Origin: Glandiceps talaboti
Lineage: Eukaryota > Hemichordata > Enteropneusta > Spengelidae
Assembly (NCBI RefSeq): GCF_964340395.1
Contig: NC_135568.1
Coordinates: 17,676,776 to 17,726,775 of the forward strand
DNA: 50,000 nt
Direction of reading: 5' to 3'
The number at the start of each line of letters is the position of its first letter. The stretch's first letter is position 1. A program made the position numbers and the translations under genes. Below are positions 1 to 12,059 of this stretch, piece after piece. The notes beneath the pieces are model-generated. The model had not been told where the DNA came from. It ran no database searches and worked only from the letters and a program-made list of their open reading frames with translations.

Positions 1-149
1 ACATAAATGAAAATGGAATCCTAAAGATACGATTTTTTTCAAGAAATAATTTGCATGTCATGAATGTCGACATGTTGCAAATGTTCAACTTTAGATTTGA
101 TTGATATGAAATAAGCTCTTACTAATGACCTCGCTGATTCTCAACTTAC

Positions 150-551
150 TTCTCTTCTGTAGCAACATCAGTCACTTCTATTCGATCTAAGAACCATGGA
201 TCATATGCTTCATCTAGGGATGTGTATAACTCAATTTGAAGACAATCCAAATGTCCTACACTTTCTTTTACTGACACAAACAAGCTGTGAATACTCCGTG
301 ATGTTAAACTCTAAAACGGAACATAAAAAAATTAAGTCACAATAACTTATATTTATGACAAGAGAACATTTCAATGTGCATTCAGTGAGCCTTACCAATC
401 TTCCCTTCCTGTCTTGGAGATGAATTATTCGACTGATTCCATTTAGACCTTCCATGACGAGTTCAACTCCATTCTGTGTTCCAGAACCAGGTAGCATCCC
501 AGTATATACAGTGATACGATAATGGTAGTTGTCACCCTTCCTGTTGGTAAC
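150..551 (-). other. PLAT/LH2 domain, two exons
   Basis: Exon 551-396 encodes [14 protein letters not shown] and [14 protein letters not shown], the classic first strands of polycystin PLAT domains. Exon 310-150 continues with S-I-H-S-L-F-V-S-V, then L-D-C-L-Q-I-E-L-Y and [12 protein letters not shown], the closing strands. PLAT follows the first membrane helix in all polycystin-1 proteins. The donor at 150 (AA|GTAAGT) shows that coding sequence continues beyond the window. Confidence 0.9.
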
Positions 552-1490
552 CTCAGGTTTTCCTGCCCACTTCGTAAAAGAGTTAACAGAAACAAAATAT
601 GTATTACTTATCAACTTTTCAAACGTGTTTCTTGTCCACCAGAAAAAAAATGAATTAAACCTGAGGTCCACTGTCTTGTTTTCAAATGAATTTAGCAATC
701 AACAGATAGAATTGAGACACTATTTGGTAGCCATATTGGCTTCTGAAGGGATTTATTTTCGTAAAGTTTTGACTTCTATTTCAAATATTTGTGCAGTAAA
801 TGGTGACTTTTCCTTGAATATAAATCAGAATGGGTGTGTTTGTTTGTTTGTTTGTTTGTTTGTTTGTTTGTAACTACCGTAGTTGCAAAAGTTTAAGGTT
901 TCATTTCTCGAGTGTATACTATCAAAATGGTTAAACTGATTTCAGTATTTCTCTTTCCTTACATTGATAACATCTTGTTTATCTTGCCTTCTAAGCAAGA
1001 TGACCAGAACCACGTAGATGACAAAACCAGCGATAATAGTGATGAGAACGGTGGAATTGTCACCGTCAAGTTTAACATGGAATACATAGTCAAAGTCAAT
1101 CTGATTGACTGGTACGACGAAATCTGAACTCGTGAATGACGTTAGATGGTTGAAATGGCACACGGCAGAAGTCCCATCGTCCGATATTACAGGCTGTAAC
1201 AGAAAGATGTAGATGAGAGCCTGTAATACAAGTTGCCCCTGACAACTGACAACTGACAACTGACAACTATATATAATCTGGTTTGAAAGAGAATATACAA
1301 CTGTAAAATGAAGATGGAATGCATGCAGTGGTACAATCAGAAACATCGTGACATTAGCACAAGGAGGGCCGTGATATTAGTACAAAATACAGCTCTGCAT
1401 TGCATGATACAAATGGTTTCACTCACTCACTCACTCACTCACTCACTCACTCACTCACTCACTCACTCACTCACTCACTCACTCACTCAC

Positions 1491-1532
<42 letters not shown>

Positions 1533-3908
1533 GATTTTGTATAGCCAAAATGCAATGCGACGTTACAGTAATGTTCTATGGTGCTGAACATGAACACTAT
1601 TAGATCATGGTAAAAAGTTGGAAAGCTCTAGTAAACCGATGTTTCTACTCTTGTTCTTTATTCAACCAACCTACGCGTTGTTACATATGGAAAATAAGTT
1701 ATATTGTAGCTGATACGAAAACAAATATACACATCCTCTTTTTAGTGAAGGAACCTTTCTTTACGCTTGATGACATCAACCTCAACTTTCATTCACTAAC
1801 AAGCCTTTCAGTTAAAGACATTAATATTCATACAATGAAGTCTTCAATGTAACTAGCATACCATTGAAGAATAAAGACCAACGTACAAGTGGGAACTTAA
1901 TATGCACTATTAAAATGGATGGATGGATCTTGAACTAAACATCATGAGGAAATATTAAATTTATAAATACATTTCAACCTGTTATATTCCTAGGCCTCTT
2001 TCTGAGTGTCTGAAATTTAAAGTGTCTGTACCTACCCAACTTCCATCTGGCTGCCAGGCTCTGTTCTCTGTGCTCCAAGATACGCAACTTTTGAATGCAA
2101 TTGCTAGCGAGACGTTGTGATTGTGAACTTGAACACTACTATTCCCATTGTCTGTAAAGAACAAATTAGTGAAATACAAAACTTGTTACTCGAATATTAC
2201 CTCTATATTTAGATTTCAATCGAGAATATGATTTCATGTAATACTATATGCATATACATATGTAGAAATATTATTGGATTTTAGCGATAAGTATCCATAC
2301 AAATGAAACAGCAAGTAACATTCCTATTCTAATATATTATTACACGATGCCAGGATGTGCATCAACATTATCGGTAAATTGACACATTATCTGCTGATTG
2401 ATGTGTTCGATATCGGATTGATACATTATCCATTGGTTACTACATTTTAATATATAAGAAGGCAATGGATACAACTTACCAACATTTATCAAAAAGTGGT
2501 ACATCTGTTCCGAGGCATTTACATTATGCAGGGACCACTTTATAGAACCACTCGGTAAGTTGAAAGTTCCATCAAATGAAGTTTCGTTTGCCACAGAGCC
2601 AATTTTTATGAACATTTGGTACTCATAGGATGGTACATCTGTCATGAAATTCAATATCATGTGTTCTGTCGGAGAGGTCACATTGACAGCAAAAGCAATG
2701 TTGCCATCAGTTGAGATTTCAAATTGTCTTGATGAAACCTTGTTGGTTAACGCCTGTCTGTGGTTCATTCTATAAGTACCATGCGCTTGAACAGGTAAAC
2801 CATTTGTATCAAGTAATTCAAGAGTTAAGACCGTCGATGACATGTATTTATCAGAAGAATCGAACATGAAGGGATTTACTGCTGAGCCAAGAAGCTAGAA
2901 AATGACAGAGAATCGTGAATTAGGTGGGAGATCAGTACTGCAATTTCGAACAAAAATAACTTGGGAACCATAATCTTGTTTATACCATGCTCAAGCCAAG
3001 TTATTGTGTTTGAATGAGTATCGTATACCCTGTTCGGGCTACGTCACGACAGCCCGGGTCTACGTCACTGGCATGGTTTTTGCGGTGCTCGAAATATGAG
3101 TCAAAACGTTCCAAAACTACAACAAACCCGTTTGCAAATCAGTTTGCGACAGTTTTATGTACACGAAAATATTTGCTTGAGGTGTTTTGTTGGGTAGAAC
3201 CCCTGAAATACGCCAGTTCCACCACACTAACACTCACAAGTAGTGTGGTACCGTTTTATTATCTCACAGAGCAATTTTATTCCTAAATTTGATTTTCTAC
3301 TTTCTGTGTGGCTTAGTACATTGAAATTATGAAAACATATGTCTTAAAAAAGAACAGACCAGAGAATCCAAAGGCTGTTTTTATTTACCTTACTTGAGTG
3401 GATGTTAGTATTGTTGTTTTTATCAGTTGTCCATGTACCTGATACATCAAACATACCATGCATTGAAACGAATTGGCTGTCTTCAATCTCAGATTCATTA
3501 TACAGTTTAAGATGAACGTCTATAATACTTGACTCAAAAGATACATATCTTTCACCAGCCCTTTCCATCATGGCAAATGTCATATTCATACATGCATCAA
3601 TTGATCCAAACAGTTTTGACATAACATTGGCATCCTTGAAATAAAATATGGATATAGATGGTACGCGAGATTAACAAAAGATATCTCACTCACGTCTTTG
3701 CTTAGGCTGTCATAACTTACTCGCTCGATCGCTGATCATGACCGTCCATTCAAAAACCTAATTGCACCCGCCTGCCTACACTCACTTACTCACTCGCTCG
3801 CTCGCTCGCTCGCTCACTCACTCACTCACTCACTCACTCACTCACTCACTCACTCACTCACTCACTCACTCAATCGATTAATCCATCCATCCATCCATCC
3901 ATCCATCC

Positions 3909-3942
<34 letters not shown>

Positions 3943-4352
3943 TAATCAATCACCAACTCACACACAACACACACACACACACACACACACTCAATCAATC
4001 ACTGTGTATAATCAACCAAAACAAGTGATAAGAATTCTAATACATCTAATGAATGTTTTTATCAGAACAACAAGTGCTCCCAAGTAGGGAATGTTTCCAT
4101 ATTAAATTGTTTATGAAATTATAGAACTTTAAGACAAAAATCTATAAACTTCAAAATAAATTCATTTAAGGTATAACATAAATACTCACATCCTGGCTAC
4201 GTATCTTGTCTCTTGAAAACGCGTACGTGTCAAAGACCGTGCCTTCAATTATATTAGAAGACGTCTGGAATATATCTAACAAGTCAGAAAAACATATTCT
4301 CGGTATTCATTTGTTGTCATTTTTCATTCTTTATTTTTGTTTTATGTGACAT

Positions 4353-4424
<72 letters not shown>

Positions 4425-4516
4425 TTTGTTTGTTTATTATATTTATTTATTTATTTATTAGTTTCTTTATCTGTGGACTTATTTTTACCTATCTATTTTT
4501 TAAATAAATGCTTATG

Positions 4517-4548
<32 letters not shown>

Positions 4549-4596
4549 TGTATGTATGTATGTATGCATGTATGCATGTATGTATGTATGCATGCA

Positions 4597-4666
<70 letters not shown>

Positions 4667-7378
4667 TATAAATTTCTATTTATTTATTTATTTATTTATT
4701 TATATTCAATTAATTTTACTTTATTTGATGTTAATTTTGACATTTGCTTAATTCGAAGGTGTCATACTTTTTCGTGCCACTGGTTGAAATAAATCCTGTC
4801 ACTCTTTAATAGTACAAAGTCTCGGTCGTACCTTTTGTTACAATACGAATGACAAGCGCACTAGTATTGCCTTGTTGAATGAAATTATCAAGTGCATTTA
4901 CAAGTTGGTCTACGATATCGGCTCCTGTACGCTAAAAGTAATCATAATGTACATTCGTTAGTAATCGTATTCACGAAGACAGTGTCAGGGTTCATTTGGA
5001 ATAAAAGTGAAAACCTCCTGGTAAAATACTCATTAATCAAGCTATGAGAACGTATCAATTTATCTATAATTTAGCATGGTGTATTGAAGATAATTAACAA
5101 ATTCCAATGCTAGCATACACCTATTTGCTCCTATAAACCAATTAATTCTATTCCAATTCAGCTGAAAATTATTCGCACTATAGTGTCGCACATTATTTAT
5201 GTTTACTCATTGACCCATTAAATACATTTATCATATTCCTATTTAAATGGAAGCACAGGTTCGTCACATTCTAGAGTTATTTTATACCTTGAAGTCTAAG
5301 GTGAACGAACTGAAATTGAGGAAAGAAATGTGACGCATGTAGGAAGGAACCGCCACATTTTCTTGAATTCCACGGGCGGCATATTCTGTATCTATATCTT
5401 CAAACATTAACAATGCATTTGCTTTTTCCACGCGAAATTTGTCTATCCCTTTTGAAAAGAAAACAAATGACACACTAGTTATAAATTCTTCCTATTTAAG
5501 TGTTAAGTTTAGTTGGTAAAACACTTCAGCTATTATTTAACCCTACATTGCCAATATTGTGAAAGGTATGGTTGAGATATCGACGAGAATCAATTCTTCA
5601 CACGTTTATTCAAATGGGCAACATGGTATATGTTACTATTCAAACGATTTTAAGTTTTGACATAATTCTTACCCGTGTTTGTTTCAGGAGCTCATTCGGA
5701 TCAGTGAATGATACTAGTTTGGCAAAAGCACCTGAAATTCCTTTCAATGTACGAATATCAAAGGTCACTGTCTTGCATACAGACAACACTGTTTCCACCA
5801 TGACTAACGTCACCTGAAAATTAAAGTCGCTCTATGATCTTGTCATGGTAGCAAATAGAATGTTATCATATTCATATACACAACAAATAAAATGTATCCC
5901 CTGTAACAGGTCATGTACCGAACCTGTAACATGCCTATGGTATATGTATATGTACACGTCTGTGTCTATATCTAAATCTAGCCTGGAAAGGAACTTGTAC
6001 ACATATCTCTACTTCAGTTATAAGTGAGCCCAGCAATACATATAGTCAGAAAAATACACCTGAATACATGTATGTACAAAGAGATCTGTTATATGTTTAT
6101 GAATACAATTTCTTTTCTGATGTTACAAAACAAGTGTATAATAATTTCCTAACACATAATGTGGCTAAAAGTCACTACTGCAAAATTAGAGTGACTATAG
6201 AGTTTCATGTTTTAAACGTCTCATCTCAGACCATTTGATAGAAAACACTGAGATACGCAGCGATACAACGCAGCGATTTCCTTTGTTTGAAGTTGGGATT
6301 AGCACTTAGATATATTAAACCATGGAAGTATACTTCCATGATTAAACACAGTCACCGTGACACCCGCAGTTTACATAGTGGTCTGAGGACTCGCGCAACA
6401 GTTTTAGTTAAGAATTACGCAAACAAAAACACAGGCATTGATAGCGAGCAAGCACACAAAATGACATCTTTTTATCTCACTGTGAATACAAATTAACATC
6501 ACTGCCGGATGAGACAATGAAGATTCAAACACAAAACTTGTGTTCACAACAAGATAAAATGTAATAGAGTTTAATTGATGGTATGTTTAAGGCCTATAAA
6601 ACCACCATGAACTTTATCCAATTGTAAACATATGCAGATTTCGGTGTTCAGGGATTTTTTTTAGACTATTAAAGTACTAAGAACATAAACTCTTACCTGT
6701 TGCAGGTTTTCAACTGCAACTATACCAGTCTGTTGAATAGAATAATAATTCACAAATATCATTAGAAGAAAAGTTCGGTCAGACATATTTCTATCTTTAC
6801 ATATTTTTATCTTTACAGTACACGATTGTCGCTGTATGATAGGAGAAATAAAATAGCACCTGAATAAATTATTCATTTCGAAATCTTGTAAAGAAACCCT
6901 GCTGCTCTGGATATGTGTCCAGCTATTTGGGGATTACATAAAACTGTTTATGGCAAACATTCTTGACCCTATTATGTATTCGCTATTTAGGGACGGGTAA
7001 TTCTTTAGTAATTTTTACTGATAAACAAATCTAAAATACTTTGTATGATTAATTCTAAATGCACGTTGTCAAAGTTGTGCATTGTGAAACACCTGTGGAA
7101 TATAGTGAATTGTATTTATGGTTAGTTGTAACTAAAGTATAAATAAATAAATACCTTGGCAACGTGATGGATGCTGTCGCTAATCATACCGATTTTGTCA
7201 ATGATCACGTCGACATTCGTTGTGTTAGGATTACTGTTCAAAAAGTATGATTGAAGTTGTCCCATGTATCTGTATAAGGTTTCAATGCTACCATCACTTA
7301 CTATATATTCATGTACCTTTGAAAGAAAGTAAAGGGCACTATTTATACATATATAAAATAAACACGCATACAGATACG

Positions 7379-7426
<48 letters not shown>

Positions 7427-7566
7427 TACATACATACATACATACATACATACATACATACATACATACATACAGACAGACAGACAGACAGACAGAGACA
7501 GACAGACAGACAGACAAACAAACAGCGACAGACAGAAACAACCGCATAAATGCACGTGTGTACGTA

Positions 7567-7624
<58 letters not shown>

Positions 7625-8984
7625 CGTCCGTCCGTCCGTCCGTCCGTCCGTCCGTCCGTCCGTCCGTCCGTCCGTCCGTCCGTCCGTCCGTCTGTCTGTC
7701 TGTCTGTATGTATGTTTTGTCTTTCTGCTTGCCTGCCTGCTTGTGTATCTTGTTTGTGAATTGCTGCTTATACGACAAAAGAGAAAAACAAGATTTCACG
7801 TCCTACAATTGGAACCCCTTTTAAAATGTTACATAGACACCCAGATGATTTGGAAATATGGACGATAAAAATGCTATAAACTAGTACTAGTTTGTCATTT
7901 AACATAGACATCATATCATTTGGAAAGCTGGACGATATAAATGCCATAAACGATTTTGGCATCTACAGAATATGCTTTATGGTTTACTTTATCAAATTCT
8001 CAACTGAAAGGTACAAATACCTGTATATCTTTAACACAGTCGACAAATAAGCCATCTTTGTTTCTTGTTGTCAGTAGGATCTCAGTGGTAAAATCAAATT
8101 CATCGTTACCAATTGGTAGCATCAATTCGTTGGGTTGCTCTTGTCCTTTATAAACCAATTGTTTAAAACCACCCGATGTGTTGGATCGTGTCCTTACTTC
8201 ATAAGTCAATTCACCAATGTGATCTTGAGGTACTGGCCAGGTAACAGAATACTTGTCTAATACTGTACCTATTTATGGAGTTAGACAATAAGTTTTAAGC
8301 AACGGAAAATGTCGTCAGAAACAATGCTACGTTAGTTCATTCAACCGTTGCAGTGAAAGAGGCATCCCGGCTTCATTTTAGATGTTAAATGCTATTGCAC
8401 AAAGCACGGTAAAACAGTAACATGGAGTGGTGAAAGGAAGAACTTAAAAATGATGCATGTCTTTGAAACATTTTCAGTGATATGTTTAATTAACTCAAAA
8501 GGTTTCTTTGAAAATTTAGGTGGAAAGATATAGAATGGCTTACAGTATACCATAAGCACGTCGCCAGGTTGAACATCTTCGAACAAACAAACAAACAAAC
8601 AAACAAACAAACAAACAAACAAATTTTGCTTTATACACATGCTATTCTATTACGTATACTCGGTACAAGTTGCGTCGATGTCACTGGTGTTGTTGTACTC
8701 GAAATGTTAGTCCTAATGTTTCAAATTACATTGTTTCCTTATTTTTCATTCAGTAAGCTTGTGGAGGTATATATCATTCCCTAATAATCTTTCTCAACCA
8801 TTTTCGCAGAGTCAGAGCATATATTTCTGCTGAAGCGCGTGCGTCTTGGACGGTGCCGTAAAAGAGGCTGTGGTTTACGACAATGTTCTTGGCGATAAGT
8901 ACTTCTGACACTGGTCGTCTTTCGACTCGTGGTGATCAAATGGCCCCTTGGGTGCCTCAATTCCAAAATTGTTAACGTCAACTG

Positions 8985-9032
<48 letters not shown>

Positions 9033-11913
9033 AAGGTATACCTAATACAAGGAAAACCCAATATCATTTGTAAATAGAAAAAAATTAGCTACTCTAACTT
9101 GTCTCACCTGATAGTGGTTGTACACGCCCATCGTCACATTTTCCTACATGTTAAAAAGTAAATGAAATTTATCAGAGTCGTATTTAGGTATTTTGATTTA
9201 TAGAGATGACCTTCATGTTTTATTAAAACTTTTCGAGTAGAGTTGGTTGTATTATTTTGGATAGTTCAAATGTTGACCTATGAAAGAGTGAAGTGCATGG
9301 CTGTAATTGTGACTCTAATACTGTTTTCTTACCCTAAATGTACTTCGCTATGCTATTCACATTCAAGGCTATTGCAAGCTACGTTATTAGGTATGTGACA
9401 CAAAAAATAATTTTGTGAAACCTAGCATTCATGAGATCCCTATAAATGTGCTTCAACAAAAATCGTAACATTCAAATGGAAAGATGTATGTTACAAAATG
9501 TAATCATAAACTACCTATTTCCTTCGCCATTATTTCAACTTCACACAAAGTTAGGACCTCGGTACTGTCCATAAGTTGAACACTGACATATCGTCCAATG
9601 ATACCATCATTTACACATTCAAGTTCAATCGGATTTTGGCCAATGACTGACGAATCAATTCTATGTCCACATATGTGATTATTCAATATATTGGCATCAT
9701 TCCCAACATGAACCTCCGCAGTTAGCAATCGTTCAGGAACTAATAGCGAGAAATAAATAGTTCAAATCTTTCAAAGAAGGAGGAGGCGAAACAAATTAAT
9801 CATAATTAGGGCAAGGATATCTTAATTCTTTACCTGAAAGTGGGGGTAATATCTATGTTGATATATACTTGACGTTACCACTTCAACTATTCTGTTTATC
9901 TCTTAAAAGTGCAAAGCTCTACATATTTCTTAACCTACTGTGTGATAGTTGTCGATGCTAGGGACACTGACTCAAAGCTCATTCAGAAATGCAAAACACA
10001 GAAACGGTACAGAACTTGGCAAATACATCTGGATTTTGAGGGACTCTAGTATTCATTACTCAATCGAATGGAGAATTGTGAAGATCTGTGGGCCGTATAT
10101 TCTGGTGTCACCAAACGATGCAACCTGTGCCTGCATGAGATGTTTTTGATTATATATCGTATATCACCCTCAACTATGCACACTGAATGGAAGAAATGAA
10201 TTACAACGAAATTCTTTCAATTGTAGCTGTCAAGCTAAAACTACCTACTGACAGTCAGTTTCTCTATTGATCAGAAGTGTAATCTTTCACTCTCTGATGT
10301 TTACTTGTAAACAAATTGTTGATAAGGACAAGGATGGGTGGTGGACTACACAGATTGATTACATGACACACTTGTATATTGTGTAATAATTGTATTCAAT
10401 GCATGCATCAGATACTTCAAGTTTACTGCCTGGGTGTATGTGTGTCATATGTCAAATGTGTAATGGACCAGCCGGCCTTGTCCTTATCAGCAATTTGTTT
10501 ACAATTAATTAAACACCAGGGAGTGAAAGATTACACTTGTGCTCAATAGAGAAACTGGCTTTTAGTACAATGTAAGTAGTTTTAGTACAGCCAGAGACAA
10601 GCTTAGAGCTACAATTGAAAGGAGTTCGTGGTAGTATCTCACTGCTGACATATGAGGAAATTCCTATTATGTACCTATAAATAAACAATAGTGTAGTAGT
10701 AGTTACCGAACTCACACATGAACCCAATAAATTCAACTACTCGCCTGACGAGTGTGATCAGCTCTACTGGCCATACGAAACAAATTTCTAATGGAGAATC
10801 GAATGTAACGAGTAACCAAGTCACCTTTTTGCACTCATTTATTATACTATATTTTATCACATAAATACGTGCATATCTGCTACTGTGTGACGTCAAACAG
10901 GGGTGATTTCAGAGCATATCACCCCTGTTCTACCGAACTATTTTCTCTCCGTACTGTTCATGCCAATCCTAATTACGTGCTTTCAAAACGTAAATGCATA
11001 CATTACGTTACACGTATCCAAGTTGTATGGCATGTGTTTGATACGTAGAGGTACTTTTATTTTTATTTGATACATTTTATTATATTTAAAAATCACATAG
11101 ATTATCGATGTAGCACCAGCAGCCGGCAAGCTTACTTCCGATTTTCCGTCGAGCTCGCTCAGATCTCCGAACTTACACAACCCGAGAAGATATGATTAAA
11201 ATGACGACACAAAAGTCATATGCAGACAAATTCTACTTACGTTTTAAACTAAATTCGATATTACATGTACATCGCAAGGTTATAACCGATAATTTTGGTT
11301 GAGAAACCACAGAACACTATGACCGCGACCGATACCATGTAAGCTTGACCTCGCGACAGGTCACGCGATTATGTAATTTGCATAGCTGTTGGGTGCCAAT
11401 TTTTAATACGCGATGAAGAATATAGTGCGATGAAATGATACAGTATTCGTAAAATACGATTTAAAATTTTAGAAAAATACGGGGAAATAGTTATGTGATA
11501 AATATATAATTCCATGAAATCAATGTTAGTTTTACGTCATAATGCTCCTCGTATGATTCCGCGGACTACAAATTCTCGCCTACCGGCTCGAATTTGTATT
11601 AGTCCGCGGAATCATACTCGGAGCATGACGTAAAACTAACGTTGATTTTATGGGATGTTTCGTTTTCTAGTTGTGTATGTTCAACACGTACCACTTTCGC
11701 GGTTGGTTATAACCACAGTGAAAACTCGATACAATTCCATGAGATCAACTTTCCACCATGGATTCTGTTCACCATTAGCGATTGTATGTGTACAGCCTCC
11801 TTTGGAATAGTAAGGTGATTTGTTACCATCTATAGCCTTGTATGGATCGTTGGATAACCTTTCACTTGACGCCGTCGTTTCTTTCCCTAAAGCAACATTC
11901 TCAAGAGCAATGT
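150..11913 (-). CDS. Polycystin-1-like (PKD1L-type) membrane receptor, partial, 16 exons
   Basis: Exons in transcript order: 11913-11692, 9739-9515, 9143-9108, 8268-8021, 7316-7155, 6729-6697, 5813-5673, 5491-5288, 4931-4842, 4264-4190, 3634-3389, 2894-2480, 2151-2036, 1193-963, 551-396, 310-150. All junctions keep phase, giving about 920 codons without a stop. Domains run F5/8C lectin, HYR-like module, GAIN region, GPS, transmembrane helix, PLAT, which is the polycystin-1/PKD1L order. In that family the GPS is the autoproteolysis site and PLAT is the first intracellular domain; the remaining membrane helices should lie below base 1. No signal-peptide exon was found upstream of 11913, so the 5' end is also missing. 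Two borders are less sure: the donor at 4842 (an alternative is 4832) and the acceptor at 551 (an alternative is 562). No PKD repeat or classical REJ block is evident. Specific paralog not assigned. Confidence 0.85.
836..870. repeat. (TGTT)n microsatellite
   Basis: Short TTTG/TGTT tetranucleotide array in the intron between the PLAT exon and the transmembrane exon of the polycystin-like gene. Confidence 0.9.
963..1193 (-). other. GPS end and first transmembrane helix exon
   Basis: The exon opens [20 protein letters not shown]. The HLT/S tetrad is the family's self-cleavage site, and SDFVVPV follows as in polycystin-1. About 45 residues later comes a hydrophobic helix ([20 protein letters not shown]) closed by LRRQDKQD, a positive stop-transfer. 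The donor AAT|GTAAGG at 963 was chosen; an earlier GTTATC is weaker. The GPS has only two cysteines where adhesion GPCRs usually have four, matching the polycystin style. Confidence 0.85.
1421..1530. repeat. (CTCA)n then (ATCA)n compound microsatellite
   Basis: Perfect CTCA array of about 18 units that passes directly into an ATCA array. A short (TGACAAC)x4 heptamer array lies nearby at about 1240-1268. Intron of the polycystin-like gene. Confidence 0.95.
3020..3130. repeat. Dispersed repeat, copy 1 (GCTCGAAATATGAGTC motif)
   Basis: The stretch around GTATACCCTG...GCTCGAAATATG...CAAAACGTTCCAAAAC recurs at about 21640-21715 and, more degraded, at about 8640-8745. It is an intronic copy of an interspersed repeat, class unknown. 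It lies between exons 3634-3389 and 2894-2480. Confidence 0.55.
3775..3990. repeat. Compound microsatellite CTCG/CTCA/ATCC/ATCA/CA
   Basis: Consecutive arrays of CTCG, CTCA, ATCC, ATCA and finally CA, each drifting by one base from the last. Intronic. Confidence 0.95.
4350..4710. repeat. Compound microsatellite TTTA / TATG / TA / TTTA
   Basis: About 90 bp of ATTT units, then TATG units from about 4516, a (TA)n run of about 65 bp at 4600-4663, then more TTTA. Intronic; the short frames across it are repeat artefacts. Confidence 0.95.
7379..7740. repeat. Compound GACA/TACA array facing a TGTC/CGTC array
   Basis: (GACA)n, (TACA)n, (GACA)n on the left, then about 35 bp of unique sequence, then (TCTG)n and about 16 units of CpG-rich TCCG, then TCTG again. 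The left and right blocks are largely reverse complements, so the locus can form a long imperfect hairpin. It lies in the intron between exons 8268-8021 and 7316-7155. Confidence 0.95.
8021..8268 (-). other. HYR-like module exon, preceded by a 36-nt exon
   Basis: Exon 8268-8021 begins [15 protein letters not shown], which resembles the VTWP-P start of HYR (hyalin repeat) modules, and ends near a C-V-K-D-I-Q strand. The microexon 9143-9108 before it encodes [12 protein letters not shown] and is flanked by a TAG acceptor and a GTGAGA donor. Both are phase-consistent. The HYR assignment rests on the opening motif and on strand-like spacing, so it is moderate. Confidence 0.6.
8579..8622. repeat. 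(AAAC)n microsatellite
   Basis: About 11 units of CAAA/AAAC, intronic. Confidence 0.9.
8983..9028. repeat. (TA)n microsatellite
   Basis: Perfect TA dinucleotide run of about 45 bp, just downstream of microexon 9143-9108 in transcript sense. Confidence 0.9.
10205..10631. mobile_element. Fold-back (MITE-like) element with long inverted arms
   Basis: The left arm from about 10205 (ACGAAATTCTTTCAATTGTAG) through ATAAGGACAAGG at 10335 is mirrored by CCTTGTCCTTATCAGC at about 10480 through CTACAATTGAAAGGAGTTCG at about 10630. Arms are about 130 bp with small indels around a spacer of about 140 bp. No coding capacity, so it is probably a non-autonomous DNA transposon. It lies in the first intron seen of the polycystin-like gene. 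Confidence 0.75.
11511..11656. mobile_element. Short fold-back element, near-perfect palindrome
   Basis: Arms of about 65 bp meet near 11580. GTTAGTTTTACGTCAT is mirrored by ATGACGTAAAACTAAC, and GATTCCGCGGACTA by TAGTCCGCGGAATC. The outermost bases are ...CATGAAATCAA and TTGATTTTATG. It ends about 36 bp from the 3' end of the F5/8C exon. Confidence 0.75.
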
Positions 11914-12059
11914 CTAGAATACAAGACAAACTTTGCAAAAATCACTTGAAATACAAGAGAGGTTCTAAGTCTACCCTTACAAGTACCGTATAAGCATATT
12001 ATTAATAATATTTATAAGTTGAATTTCAATAGTAAATCTCTAACGATAGGGCTATTTTG

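Larger units (their letters stand above)
2036..7316 (-). other. GAIN region and first half of the GPS, nine exons
   Basis: Exons 7316-7155, 6729-6697 (33 nt), 5813-5673, 5491-5288, 4931-4842, 4264-4190, 3634-3389, 2894-2480 and 2151-2036. The two long exons carry the hallmark polycystin strands: an NPF..DSSD block followed by [13 protein letters not shown], just before the GPS. The exon ending at 2036 has the first GPS cysteine and tryptophans ([14 protein letters not shown]). The acceptors at 5491 and 4931 were chosen because nearer AG sites break the frame. Confidence 0.75.
9515..11913 (-). other. F5/8C (fucolectin-type) domain, two exons of the polycystin-like gene
   Basis: Exons 11913-11692 and 9739-9515 join in phase 1. 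The first carries the typical opening ENVALGK, the AIDG motif, and NPWWKVDL followed by a V-V-I-T-N strand. The second ends in LCEVEI, the usual closing strand of fucolectin-like F5/8C domains. Four cysteines are present (in GGCTH, HICGH, ELECV and TLCEV). Family knowledge: these domains bind glycans or membrane lipids. An N-terminal carbohydrate-binding module suggests extracellular ligand recognition by the receptor; this is inference. Confidence 0.85.

Noticed and set aside
2340-2479. Extension of the 2894-2480 exon towards 2340
   Set aside because: The GTAAGT donor at 2479 and phase match to the GPS exon show that it is intron.
7122-7824. Long open frames rich in Asp-Arg-Gln-Thr or Cys-Leu-Ser-Val on both strands
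   Set aside because: They are translations of tetranucleotide microsatellites. Only the part 7155-7316 on the minus strand is a real exon.
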